Assembly (NCBI GenBank): GCA_947372535.1
Contig: CANBUA010000250.1
Coordinates: 1-7,024 of the forward strand
Origin: Burkholderiales bacterium
Lineage (GTDB): Bacteria; Pseudomonadota; Gammaproteobacteria; Burkholderiales; Burkholderiaceae
Length of the DNA stretch: 7,024 bases
Direction of reading: 5' to 3'
The notes beneath the pieces were generated by a model. It was not told where the DNA came from. It did no database searches and saw only the letters and a program-made list of their open reading frames with translations. The translations under genes and the position numbers were made by a program. This document shows positions 1 to 6,705 of this stretch, in pieces. Numbering within the stretch: the first letter of the stretch is position 1; each line of letters starts with the position of its first letter.

Positions 1-338
1 ACGCTGGCACCGTTGACGACCTTGTCTTTGGAGCGCAGGGTGTAGCTGGTCTCGTAGACACCTTCATCCACTTCAGGCAGGGTCAAGGTCTTGGCGATGC
101 CCTGGATGCGCACGCTGGCCGTGCCCTTGGGCGTGCCTTCGACCCGCAGCGACAGCTCCGTGCCGGGAGCGATGTCTTCGGTGGGATCGACTTCGAACAA
201 GTCGATGCGCGGCACGGTGGTGGCCGCGCCCGCCATGTGCAGGCAGCTCAAGGCCATCAAAGCGGCGATGGTTTGAATGAAGAAGCGTGTCAGCCAGCTG
301 GAACTCGGCGGAGACAAGGTGGTGATGTTGTTGTTCAT
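1..338 (-). CDS. Exported protein of unknown function, N-terminal part (runs off the left edge)
   Basis: Read from the ATG at 338-336, this frame stays open for 112 codons to the window edge, so the C-terminus is missing. Residues 1-20 are polar and end in WLTRFF. A hydrophobic stretch at about 19-38 (IQTIAALMALSCLHMAGA) is followed by an AGA-A site, so a signal peptidase I signal peptide cut near residue 38 is likely. C32 lies in a poor lipobox (ALSC), so a lipoprotein is possible but less likely. The mature part begins TTVPRIDLFEV and continues with alternating short hydrophobic and polar segments rich in G, T and V (about residues 58-105). That pattern suggests a beta-sandwich-like periplasmic domain; this is inference. 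I do not recognise the family. The gene lies 127 bp downstream of the sugar transferase on the same strand and may have its own promoter. No clear Shine-Dalgarno sequence precedes the ATG. Confidence 0.72.
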   Translation of the reverse strand, partial: MNNNITTLSPPSSSWLTRFFIQTIAALMALSCLHMAGAATTVPRIDLFEVDPTEDIAPGTELSLRVEGTPKGTASVRIQGIAKTLTLPEVDEGVYETSYTLRSKDKVVNGAS

Positions 339-347
339 GGCGGTGTG

Positions 348-359
348 GCCCGGGCGGGC
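348..359 (-). other. Small GC-only inverted repeat in the leader of the exported-protein gene
   Basis: The minus-strand sequence GCCCGCCCGGGC can fold as GCCC/GGGC with a 4-nt loop. It ends 9 nt before the start codon at 338, in the region where a ribosome would bind. No T-run follows, so it is not a terminator. It could affect translation, but in GC-rich DNA it may be chance. Confidence 0.2.
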
Positions 360-379
360 ATCAATGGGAATGTAAAGAC

Positions 380-408
380 CATATGCCAAAGGCGGGCCCA
401 ACTGGCAA
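380..408 (-). promoter_or_regulatory. Possible sigma70-type promoter for the exported-protein gene
   Basis: On the minus strand TTGCCA (408-403) lies 17 bp before CATATG (385-380). An overlapping -10 alternative is TATGGT (383-378) with 19-bp spacing. The -35 is a fair match and the -10 is weak (3 to 4 of 6). Transcription would start near 372, leaving a leader of about 35 nt before the ATG at 338. In GC-rich DNA such matches arise by chance, so this is tentative. A promoter is expected here only if the exported-protein gene is not read through from the glycan operon. Confidence 0.25.
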
Positions 409-465
409 GCCTTGACTGCTTGTCCACAACCGCACCAATGCCTATCCTTCAGGCCGACGATCAAT

Positions 466-1062
466 TCACCGCTGAACGATGGCCCACACGGTCCGCAGGA
501 TCAGGCGGATGTCCAGCCACACGGAGGACTGATCCACGTATTGCGCCGCCAGGGCCAGCTTGTGAGGCAGCACCTCTTGGATATAGGCCTGTTCGGGGTC
601 GGTGGCACGGGCCAGGACACGGCTCTCATCACGGTATTCGATGGAGGCGATGTCGGTGATACCGGGGCGCACCGAGAGCACTTTCTCGCGCAAGGCCGCC
701 GGGTAGTGCGCCACGTAGCGCGGCACCTCGGGGCGGGGCCCGACCAGGCTCATGGTGCCCAACCACACATCCAGCAGCTGGGGCAATTCGTCGAGCTTGC
801 TGCCGCGCAGCAGGTGACCGATGCGGGTGATGCGGCTGTCCTGACCCACGGTGATCTGCAAACCACTGCCCTGTGGTTCGTGGCGCATGGTTCGGAACTT
901 GTGGATGCGAAACGGCTGCCCAAAACGACCCACACGCTCCTGCCGGAAGAACACCGGCCCCTTGGAGTCGAGCTTGATGGCCAGGGCGATCAGCAGCAAG
1001 CATGGCCCCAGCACCAGCAGGCCCAGCGAGGACATCAGCAGATCGAACAGACGCTTGCTCAT
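466..1062 (-). CDS. Monotopic phosphoglycosyl transferase (bacterial sugar transferase, PglC/WbaP C-terminal type)
   Basis: This 198-residue protein has the whole bacterial sugar transferase domain and nothing else, as in the small PglC-like enzymes and unlike the larger WbaP/WcaJ proteins that carry extra N-terminal membrane helices. Residues 3-30 form a basic start (KRLFDLL) and one hydrophobic re-entrant helix. Next come SKGPVFFRQERVG (33-45), FRIHKFRTM (51-59), RITRIG (77-82), the catalytic Asp-Glu pair in SKLDELPQL (D91, E92), MSLVGPRPE (104-112) and RPGITDIASI (132-141). Known members transfer a hexose-1-phosphate or acetamidosugar-1-phosphate from a UDP-sugar to undecaprenyl phosphate at the cytoplasmic face of the inner membrane, which starts glycan assembly. 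The sugar used here cannot be told from sequence. It begins 24 bp after the aminotransferase and is the last gene of the glycan run. A GAG lies 5 nt before the ATG. Confidence 0.93.
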   Translation of the reverse strand: MSKRLFDLLMSSLGLLVLGPCLLLIALAIKLDSKGPVFFRQERVGRFGQPFRIHKFRTMRHEPQGSGLQITVGQDSRITRIGHLLRGSKLDELPQLLDVWLGTMSLVGPRPEVPRYVAHYPAALREKVLSVRPGITDIASIEYRDESRVLARATDPEQAYIQEVLPHKLALAAQYVDQSSVWLDIRLILRTVWAIVQR

Positions 1063-1086
1063 GGCGGCTCGGCCTATTGCTAAAAC

Positions 1087-2256
1087 TCAAGCGCGGCCCA
1101 GGGCCTTGCGCACCGAGGTGATCACGCGCTCGACGTCCTCGTCCGTCATGCGCGTGTACAGCGGCAAGGTCAGCATGCGCTGATAGGCCTTGTGGCTGTG
1201 CGGGAATTGCTCGGGCTGGAGGTCGTAGCGGTCTTTCCAGTAGGGGTGCATGTGCAGCGGGATGTAATGCACGCTCACGCCGATGCCGTCGGCGAACAGG
1301 CTGTCGATCACCTGGTCGCGCGTGGTCTCGGTGCTGTCGTCCAGGCGGATCACATAGAGGTGCCAGGAATGCAGATCGCCCGCATGCGCAGGCAGCGGCG
1401 GCAGGATGATGGGCAGGTCGGCCAAAGCCTCGTGGTAACGGCGGGCGATGGCCTCACGGCGCAGCTGGAAGGCCGGCAGGCGCTTGAGCTGGTGCAGGCC
1501 CAAGGCGGCGGCGATGTCGGTCAGGTTGTACTTGAAGCCAGGCGCCACGATCTCGTAGTACCAACTGGGCACCTTGGCCGTGAAGCGGTCAAAAGCATCC
1601 CGGTTGATGCCGTGCAGGCGCATGACCTTGGCACGCGCGGCCAGCTCCGGATTGCGCGTGACCAGCATGCCGCCTTCGCCCGTGGTCATGGTCTTGTTGG
1701 CGTAGAAGCTGAACACAATGGCATCGCTGCGCGACAGCCCGATCAACTGGCCACGGTGCGAGCAGGGCAAGGCATGGGCGGCGTCTTCGACCACCTTGAG
1801 GCCATGCTTGTCGGCGATCGCGAAGATGGCGTCCATGTCCACCGCCAGGCCCGCGTAGTGGACGGGCATGATGCACTTGGTGCGTGGCGTGATGGCCGCC
1901 TCAATCGCCTTGGGGTCGATGTTGAGCGTGGCCGGGTCGATGTCCACGAGCTTGACGTCGGCGCCCAGGTAACGCACCACTTCAGCGGTGGCCGTGAAGG
2001 TGTGGGTCGTCGTGATGACCTCGTCGCCCGGGCCGATGCCGAGGGCTTCGAGCGCCAGATGCAGGCCGGCCGTGGCCGAGTTCACCGCAATGGCCTGCAA
2101 ACTGGCATCGCCCAGGTAAGCCACGAAAGCCTCTTCGAACTTGCGGGCCTTGGGGCCGGTGGTGACCCAGCCTGAGCGCAAAGTGTCGACGACTTCGGCG
2201 ATCTCTTCTTCGCCGATCTCGGGCAGGGCAAAGGGCAGGAAGCTGGGTTGGCTCAT
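1087..2256 (-). CDS. DegT/DnrJ/EryC1/StrS (ArnB/PglE-like) PLP-dependent sugar aminotransferase
   Basis: From the ATG at 2256 the protein has 389 residues, normal for this fold-type I family. The N-terminus [14 protein letters not shown] and SGWVTTGPK (28-36) match the opening of ArnB-type enzymes. [11 protein letters not shown] (59-69) is the phosphate-binding region, VVEDAAHA (155-162) carries D158 for the pyridine nitrogen, and [16 protein letters not shown] (182-197) holds the Schiff-base lysine K188, the same number as I recall for Arn[16 protein letters not shown] follows, then a C-terminal domain ending in [16 protein letters not shown]. Family members transaminate a nucleotide-linked 4-keto (or 3-keto) sugar with glutamate as donor. 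A reading from a GTG at 2343 would add 29 residues and overlap the previous gene by 23 bp. I reject it because homologues begin near FALP and a GAG lies 7 nt before the chosen ATG. The dehydratase that would make the keto sugar is not in the window. Confidence 0.94.
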   Translation of the reverse strand: MSQPSFLPFALPEIGEEEIAEVVDTLRSGWVTTGPKARKFEEAFVAYLGDASLQAIAVNSATAGLHLALEALGIGPGDEVITTTHTFTATAEVVRYLGADVKLVDIDPATLNIDPKAIEAAITPRTKCIMPVHYAGLAVDMDAIFAIADKHGLKVVEDAAHALPCSHRGQLIGLSRSDAIVFSFYANKTMTTGEGGMLVTRNPELAARAKVMRLHGINRDAFDRFTAKVPSWYYEIVAPGFKYNLTDIAAALGLHQLKRLPAFQLRREAIARRYHEALADLPIILPPLPAHAGDLHSWHLYVIRLDDSTETTRDQVIDSLFADGIGVSVHYIPLHMHPYWKDRYDLQPEQFPHSHKAYQRMLTLPLYTRMTDEDVERVITSVRKALGRA

Positions 2257-2320
2257 GACAGGTCTCGGTTCAGTCAGGTCGATTGGGTCGATCAGGGCAA
2301 TGATGACAAAGGCGGCGGGG

Positions 2321-3445
2321 TCATCGCTGGCTGGCGGCGCCACGCGTCAAGCGCCCGAAGGCCGGATCGGGGAGGCCCTTGAACAGCGCATCCCACCAGC
2401 CGCGCAGCGAGCCCAGGCCATAGCCGAAATGGTAAGCGCCGATGACACCGGGCAAGTGAAGCGCCAACTCAGAGCCCGATTCTTTGGCGATCAGCCCCGT
2501 CACCAGGGCCACGGCGCCCACGTAGCTCAAAGCCAGTGCACCAAACAAACTGGCGGCCAGCCAGGTGGTGCACTGCGCGGCCTGGGACAGTTCCATGCCC
2601 GGGCCGATGCTGGAGGACAGCCACAAGCCGCTCAGCAAGGTCACCAGGGCCAGCAGCATCAGCGCACCGACGAACAGGCCCGGGATCAGGTGTCGCAAGG
2701 AAGCCGCCTGGCCGTGCTTTTTCATGACGAAGGGTTTCCAGTAACCGTATTGCCGGTACTGGCGGAACACATCGCTCACGCTGGCGCGCGGGTGGTAGGT
2801 CGAGCAGATGGCGGCCGATTGCCACACCCGCCCGCCACCACGGTGGATGCGCAGGTTGTGCTCGTCGTCCTGGTTGCGCACCAGTTCTTCGTCGAAGCCG
2901 CCAAAGCGCGTGAAGGTGCTGCGTGGCCACGAGCCCAGGTAGACCGTGTCCACCGGGCCGTTGTAGCTCAGGTCGCGCGACAAGGCGCCACCGGCCACCC
3001 AGCGCGACTGAAAGGCCGCCGCGATGGCGCGCTGCACCGTGCCATCAGGGCCAGCCGCGCCTTCAGCACGCCAGGGCCCGCCCACATTGTCGGCGCCGGT
3101 GGTTTGCCACACGCTCAGGCATTGGGCGATGTAGTCGGCCGCGTAGATGCTGTGCACGTCAAGCCGCACGATGAAGTCGCCCGCGGCCTGCTCGATGCAG
3201 CGGTTGAGCCCGCAGGACACGATGCGCCCGGGGTTGTCGATCATCACAAAGCGCGGATCGCGGGCGCACCAGGCTTTCAGACGCTCGCGCGTGCCATCGT
3301 CGCTGAGGCCATCGGCGATCAGCACCTGCAGTTGCCAGCCCGCAGGCACCTCTTGAGCCGCCACGCTGGCGCAGAAAGCTTCGATGTGATCGCGCTCGTT
3401 GCGGCAGGGCACGATCACCGAGACGGTGCGCAGCGCCTGGCTCAA
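2321..3445 (-). CDS. GT2 family glycosyltransferase, ExoA-like, with C-terminal membrane segments
   Basis: From the TTG at 3445 the protein has 374 residues. [14 protein letters not shown] (8-21) and [12 protein letters not shown] (41-52) form the nucleotide-binding half of a GT-A fold. RLDVHSIY (94-101) holds a DVH where most GT2 enzymes have DXD; DXH is usual in the succinoglycan ExoA group. [13 protein letters not shown] (188-200) carries the acidic catalytic motif, and [10 protein letters not shown] (228-237) is the acceptor-side motif. Hydrophobic segments near 253-277, 294-319 and 329-348 should anchor it in the inner membrane, so the catalytic part faces the cytoplasm and works on a lipid-linked acceptor. 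The start is decided by the GAGG 6 nt upstream and the TTGA overlap with the GT4 stop. An in-frame GTG at 3535 would add 30 residues and overlap GT4 by 94 bp; it has no such support. The donor and acceptor sugars are unknown. Confidence 0.92.
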   Translation of the reverse strand: MSQALRTVSVIVPCRNERDHIEAFCASVAAQEVPAGWQLQVLIADGLSDDGTRERLKAWCARDPRFVMIDNPGRIVSCGLNRCIEQAAGDFIVRLDVHSIYAADYIAQCLSVWQTTGADNVGGPWRAEGAAGPDGTVQRAIAAAFQSRWVAGGALSRDLSYNGPVDTVYLGSWPRSTFTRFGGFDEELVRNQDDEHNLRIHRGGGRVWQSAAICSTYHPRASVSDVFRQYRQYGYWKPFVMKKHGQAASLRHLIPGLFVGALMLLALVTLLSGLWLSSSIGPGMELSQAAQCTTWLAASLFGALALSYVGAVALVTGLIAKESGSELALHLPGVIGAYHFGYGLGSLRGWWDALFKGLPDPAFGRLTRGAASQR

Positions 3446-4587
3446 GGCTTGCCTCGCGGCGGCTGAGATGGGCGGGCCGTGCTCTGGCCGTTTTGCTTGG
3501 ACGAGGGGCGCAGCAGGTGCTCGTACAGCAGCCACATGCGGTCCATCTGGCTGCGGCGCGAGGCCTCGGCCTCGACGCGGCGGCGGTTGTGCTCACCCTG
3601 AAGCTGGGCTTGCGCGGGCTGATCGTGGATCATCACGAAGGCGTTGGTGAGCGCGTCGATGTCGCGCACCGGCACGAGGATGCCGCCACGCTCGTCAATC
3701 CACTGGCGGTTGGCCGGCAGGTCAGACGCAATCACCGGCAATCCGGCGGACATGGACTCCAGCACCGAGACCGAGGTGGCATCGCTGGTAGGCACAGAGA
3801 CGGAGACGCGGCAACGCTGGATCGCATTGATCATGGCCTGGTCACCGACGCGGCCATGGAAGCGCACCTGCTGCAACAAGCGCAGCGAGGCCACGCGCTC
3901 TTGCAACACCGACGCCATCGGGCCGCCACCCAGCAGGTGCAGCAAAGCGTGCGAGTGCGGCCGCAGGCTGACGAAGCGGGCAAAGGCCTCGATGATCAGG
4001 TCAATGTTGTAGTTAGGCTCCCAGTTGCGCAGGCTGATGGCCTCGAAATCCGGGCCTGGCTGGCCGGGCACGAACTTGTCCGTGTCCGCGCCCCACAGGA
4101 TCTGGTGCACGGGCGCGCTGGGGTGGTAGGCCGCGATCTCATCGACCATGTCCAGCGAATCGGCGGTGATCATGTCGGCGCGGCGCAGCGACCAGCCCAC
4201 CAGCAGGCGCATCAAGCGGCTCTCACGCGGCGTGACCAGGATGTCCGAGCCCCAGGCCGTGAGCACCTTGGGCACCTTCAGGCCACAGGCCGCGGCCCAG
4301 AAACCATAGGACGTGACGTAGTGCCCATGCACCAGGTCAGGCTTGAAAGACTTGGCCAGTTGCCGCACCGTCTTGCGCACCTGAGGCAGGGCCTTGAACC
4401 AGGTCAGCTTGTCATCGCCCGGGGCGATCGTGATCACCTGCTGCGCGCCCGGCACCTCACCATATTGACGCGAGATCAGCACCACCTGGGCGCCGCGCTC
4501 GGCCACGGCCGCCACCCAGCGGCGTGTGTGCACGCTGGCGGCATCGGCAAAAAACAGCATGCGCACGGGGCGCTGGGCTTGCGTCAT
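3442..4587 (-). CDS. GT4 family glycosyltransferase (GT-B fold)
   Basis: The protein has 381 residues, typical for the family. The N-terminal Rossmann half starts with VRMLFFADAASVHTRRW (8-24) and includes PDLVHGHYVTSYG (83-95) and LTAWGSDIL (109-117). The C-terminal donor-binding half includes AISLRNWEPNYNID (183-196), LLGGGP (218-223), and DATSVSVLESMSAGLPVIAS (269-288) followed by NRQWI. In the usual E-X7-E motif the first Glu is replaced by Asp (D269) and the second is E277; D-G-T-S-V-S-type versions are common in one GT4 subgroup, so activity is expected. It has no membrane segment and should act in the cytoplasm on the lipid-linked glycan. The last 35 residues or so are polar and probably disordered. 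The ATG overlaps the acyltransferase stop as ATGA and has AGGGG 7 nt upstream, which rules out a longer reading from 4641. The sugar specificity is unknown. Confidence 0.93.
   Translation of the reverse strand: MTQAQRPVRMLFFADAASVHTRRWVAAVAERGAQVVLISRQYGEVPGAQQVITIAPGDDKLTWFKALPQVRKTVRQLAKSFKPDLVHGHYVTSYGFWAAACGLKVPKVLTAWGSDILVTPRESRLMRLLVGWSLRRADMITADSLDMVDEIAAYHPSAPVHQILWGADTDKFVPGQPGPDFEAISLRNWEPNYNIDLIIEAFARFVSLRPHSHALLHLLGGGPMASVLQERVASLRLLQQVRFHGRVGDQAMINAIQRCRVSVSVPTSDATSVSVLESMSAGLPVIASDLPANRQWIDERGGILVPVRDIDALTNAFVMIHDQPAQAQLQGEHNRRRVEAEASRRSQMDRMWLLYEHLLRPSSKQNGQSTARPSQPPRGKP
3452..3455 (-). promoter_or_regulatory. Shine-Dalgarno GAGG that supports a TTG start for the GT2 gene
   Basis: GAGG lies 6 nt upstream of the TTG at 3445-3443, inside the last codons of the GT4 gene. 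With the TTGA stop/start overlap it makes termination-coupled initiation the simplest reading, and it decides the start against the far-upstream GTG at 3535. Confidence 0.6.
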
Positions 4588-5222
4588 GAACGGGCCCCTG
4601 CCATGGCCAATGCCTTTTGCAGGTGGCCCTGGCCGGCCCATTGGGCATAGACAGGATGCAACTCAGGGTGCTGGGCCAGCAGGTTGGCGTCCATCTCACG
4701 CGTGTCACCCATGACGACCGCCGTCTGCCCCGGCGCCTTGGGGCCGACGATGGCGAAATCCGGCACCTCGCCGGAAACGAAGCTGTAGGCCTGCACGATC
4801 ACGCCTTTGCCAATGCGCGCACCCGGCGCAATGATGCTGTGCGGCCCAATGAAGCTGTACGCCCCGACATGCGTGGCACGGCGCACATAGCCGACCGGGT
4901 CGAGGTGGCCCGCATAGCGGCGGCCCATCACGCGCACCGAACGGTGGCTGGAGTGACTGAGGATGGACACGTAATTGGTGACTTGCACGCCTTCTTCGAT
5001 GGTCAAGCCATTGGAGCCGTCGATGCGGTTGAAGTGGCCGACAAACACGTGATCGCCCAACACCAGCCCCTCACGGTGCTCGAAACAGGTGTGGGTGCTG
5101 ACCCGGGTGTGCTCGCAATAGCTGCCATTGGCATTGCGCCAGCCATAGACGATGCGCGGCCCGGAAAACGCCGACCAGAGTCGGGCCAGGGGGCGGATCA
5201 ATCGTTGGCGGAGGACGGACAT
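4584..5222 (-). CDS. Left-handed beta-helix (hexapeptide repeat) acyltransferase
   Basis: The protein has 212 residues. After a basic N-terminal segment (about 1-26) a series of hexapeptide turns runs from about residue 38 to 165: LVLGDHVFVGHF, LTIEEGVQVTNY, ATHVGAYSFIGPHSIIAPGARIGKGVIVQAYSFVSGEVPDFAIVGPKAPG (in two stretches, 117-141 and on). The SHSSH segment (89-93; H90, H93), followed by a loop of about 20 residues (RSVRVMGRRY onward), sits where WcaF/CysE-like enzymes have their catalytic His. The fold normally works as a trimer in the cytoplasm, moving an acetyl or other acyl group from acyl-CoA to a sugar hydroxyl or amino group. The C-terminal 45 residues are helical and lie outside the helix. 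The likely target is the sugar made by the aminotransferase or a residue of the growing glycan; this is inference. There is no strong Shine-Dalgarno sequence at its ATG, and it lies 109 bp after the flippase. Confidence 0.9.
   Translation of the reverse strand: MSVLRQRLIRPLARLWSAFSGPRIVYGWRNANGSYCEHTRVSTHTCFEHREGLVLGDHVFVGHFNRIDGSNGLTIEEGVQVTNYVSILSHSSHRSVRVMGRRYAGHLDPVGYVRRATHVGAYSFIGPHSIIAPGARIGKGVIVQAYSFVSGEVPDFAIVGPKAPGQTAVVMGDTREMDANLLAQHPELHPVYAQWAGQGHLQKALAMAGARS
4595..4599 (-). promoter_or_regulatory. Shine-Dalgarno AGGGG for the GT4 gene
   Basis: AGGGG lies 7 nt upstream of the ATG at 4587, within the end of the acyltransferase gene. It is the best ribosome-binding site in the cluster. 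With the ATGA overlap it fixes the GT4 start at 4587 and not at the upstream in-frame codon at 4641. Confidence 0.7.
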
Positions 5223-5251
5223 GGAAGCAACAAGCGTAAACCGGCTATTGT

Positions 5252-5267
5252 CGCCTGCTTCCAGGCG
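5252..5267 (-). other. Perfect 6-bp stem hairpin in the leader of the acyltransferase gene
   Basis: CGCCTG and CAGGCG form a perfect 6-bp stem around a 4-nt loop (GAAG on the minus strand). No T-run follows, so it does not look like a terminator. It lies 29 nt before the acyltransferase ATG and downstream of the terminator-like hairpin, so it would be in the leader of the downstream transcript. A role as RNA stabiliser or regulatory structure is only a guess. Confidence 0.35.
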
Positions 5268-5290
5268 CTCACCCTGGGCCAGAGATGCGC

Positions 5291-5315
5291 AAAAGCCCCC
5301 CGCGTTCCCGGGGAA
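5291..5315 (-). terminator. Terminator-like hairpin between the flippase and the acyltransferase
   Basis: On the minus strand a CCCCG/CGGGG stem with a 6-nt loop can be extended by two T-G pairs to 7 bp. It is followed by C and TTTT (5294-5291). It begins 16 nt after the flippase stop, the expected place for an intrinsic terminator. The T-run is short and broken by GCGC, so termination may be partial. The same stretch also contains a 13-nt palindrome (GTTCCCCGGGAAC, 5316-5304), which would compete with the hairpin or could be a binding site. Confidence 0.5.
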
Positions 5316-5331
5316 CAGGGCAGATGCACGC

Positions 5332-6705
5332 TCATTCCGAGGGGGTACCCGACCAAAGCGCCCGCAAGGGCAGCCCTGCGTGCTTCAGGAACACGCCATA
5401 AGCCGCCAGGATGGCCAATGAATACCCCAGGCTGCTGGCGACCGCCGCGCCGACCGCGCCCCACAGCGGGATCAGCACGCAGCCAGCCCCGACGCTGATC
5501 AGCAGCGACAGCCCGGCGATCGAGCCCGACAGGTGCGGTTTGCCCAGGTGATTGGTGTAGAAGGCCGACAAACTGGACGCCGCCGCATAAGCCGCCACAC
5601 CCGGCAACAGCGCCGCCAGTGGCCAGACCGAGGCAGCATACGCCGGCCCCATCAAGCGGGGCAGCCCCCACCAGGCCAGACCCAGCAGCACCGGCGCGGC
5701 CAGCACCGTGGCCAGCACATTGATGCGCACGGCCTGCACCGTCATGCTGGACGCGATCGCCCGGTCCGGGTTGCCGATGCGCGAATACGCCGACACCGTG
5801 ACCGAGGAAGACAGCAGCCACAGCAACTCGGCCACCGTCACCGCAACGGAGTAGGTGCCCACTTCGCTCAAACCTTTGAAGTGTTCGACCAGGAAGAGCG
5901 AGGCCCGGTAATTGAGCAGGCTGACCACATTGGTCAGGCCAATGGTCAGCACAAAGCGCCATTCGTGGCGCCATTTGGCGACCGGCGCGTGGCCGATCAG
6001 GCCGGCGTCTTCGCGCCGCTCATCCCGGCGGGTGCTGTCGTGAAGGGCATAGATGGCCGTCAACACGGCGATCAGTGATTTGCCGCTGACCCAGGCGATC
6101 AGCACCAGCACCACCGAGGGCGTCTTGACGGCGGCGCCCTGTGTGAGCCAGCCCACCACCGCCAGCCCCGACAGCACGGAGGCCGGCGCGGCCACCTGCG
6201 CCAGGTTCAAAGGCCACATGCGCCCCTGCCCCAGCCAAAGCCCTGTGGCCGTGGGCACCAGCAGCAAAAACGGCGCGGCCAGCGCCAGCAGCCACAACTG
6301 CGAATAAGGCAATCGGCTGGACGACCAGGAGATGGCCAACAGCACCAAAGCGGCCAGCAGACCCAGCCCCACCGCCCATTGCAGCACGCTGCGCAGCATG
6401 CGCGTGGCACCGCCGTGCTCGCCTGCTTGCTGGCGTGAGACCTGTCGCGCCAACCACAGGCCCAGACCGGTGAACAAGGTCAGCAAACCGGACTCGACCG
6501 CCACGAACAGCGCAAAAGCACCCTGCACCCGCGGCCCCAGGCGCGCCACCAACACCGTGATGGACAGGCCCAAGGCGACGATCAGCAGCTTGGCCAATAG
6601 GTTGCCCAGGGCCGCGCGCGGCACGGCCTGCCACGCTTGCCGGAGCGTTCGCAGGAAAGACGAGCCGTCCGAAACTGGCGCGGCGGAAGGTGTTTGGTCC
6701 GACAT
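5332..6705 (-). CDS. Polysaccharide/oligosaccharide flippase, MOP superfamily (Wzx-like)
   Basis: The protein has 457 residues, within the usual 400-500 of the family. After a polar start of about 30 residues come roughly 12 hydrophobic segments in pairs, broken by short loops and one longer charged loop near 220-245 (STRRDERREDAG). The first helix (AKLLIVALGLSITVLVARLG) followed by GAFALFVAVESGLLTLFTGLGL is typical of Wzx/RfbX proteins, as is the second-half opening LTNVVSLLNYRASLFLVEHF and GTYSVAVTVAELLWLL. Its expected role is to move an undecaprenyl-linked oligosaccharide across the inner membrane. An in-frame ATG at 6732 would add nine residues (MKPWATIAA), but it falls on the divergent promoter-like region; I prefer 6705 without strong ribosome-site evidence for either. 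A murein-precursor (MurJ) role is unlikely given the neighbours. It is the first gene of the minus-strand run and is followed by a terminator-like hairpin. Confidence 0.9.
   Translation of the reverse strand: MSDQTPSAAPVSDGSSFLRTLRQAWQAVPRAALGNLLAKLLIVALGLSITVLVARLGPRVQGAFALFVAVESGLLTLFTGLGLWLARQVSRQQAGEHGGATRMLRSVLQWAVGLGLLAALVLLAISWSSSRLPYSQLWLLALAAPFLLLVPTATGLWLGQGRMWPLNLAQVAAPASVLSGLAVVGWLTQGAAVKTPSVVLVLIAWVSGKSLIAVLTAIYALHDSTRRDERREDAGLIGHAPVAKWRHEWRFVLTIGLTNVVSLLNYRASLFLVEHFKGLSEVGTYSVAVTVAELLWLLSSSVTVSAYSRIGNPDRAIASSMTVQAVRINVLATVLAAPVLLGLAWWGLPRLMGPAYAASVWPLAALLPGVAAYAAASSLSAFYTNHLGKPHLSGSIAGLSLLISVGAGCVLIPLWGAVGAAVASSLGYSLAILAAYGVFLKHAGLPLRALWSGTPSE

Noticed and set aside
444..458. 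Hairpin GCCT/AGGC just after the sugar transferase stop as a terminator
   Set aside because: The stem is only 4 bp with a 7-nt loop and no T-run follows, so it is too weak to call.
1192..2175. Plus-strand open frame of 327 codons opposite the aminotransferase
   Set aside because: It has the biased composition of an antisense shadow and lies over the conserved PLP-enzyme motifs of the other strand.
2276..2291. Direct repeat ATCGACC, two copies 2 nt apart, between GT2 and the aminotransferase
   Set aside because: A 7-bp repeat in a short GC-rich gap is likely by chance and has no supporting context.
2257..2343. N-terminal extension of the aminotransferase from a GTG at 2343
   Set aside because: The 29 extra residues are not family-like, the start has no ribosome-binding site and it overlaps the GT2 stop. 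The ATG at 2256 fits the known N-terminus.
2141..3466. Long plus-strand open frame (441 codons) opposite the GT2 and aminotransferase genes
   Set aside because: Its translation is rich in Ala, Arg, Gly, Gln and His with no recognisable domain, and it lies antisense to clear enzyme genes. Such frames are common opposite GC-rich genes with strong third-position GC.
3493..4650. Plus-strand open frame of 385 codons opposite the GT4 gene
   Set aside because: The His/Arg/Gln/Leu-rich composition without motifs is typical of an antisense shadow; the minus-strand GT4 motifs are unmistakable.
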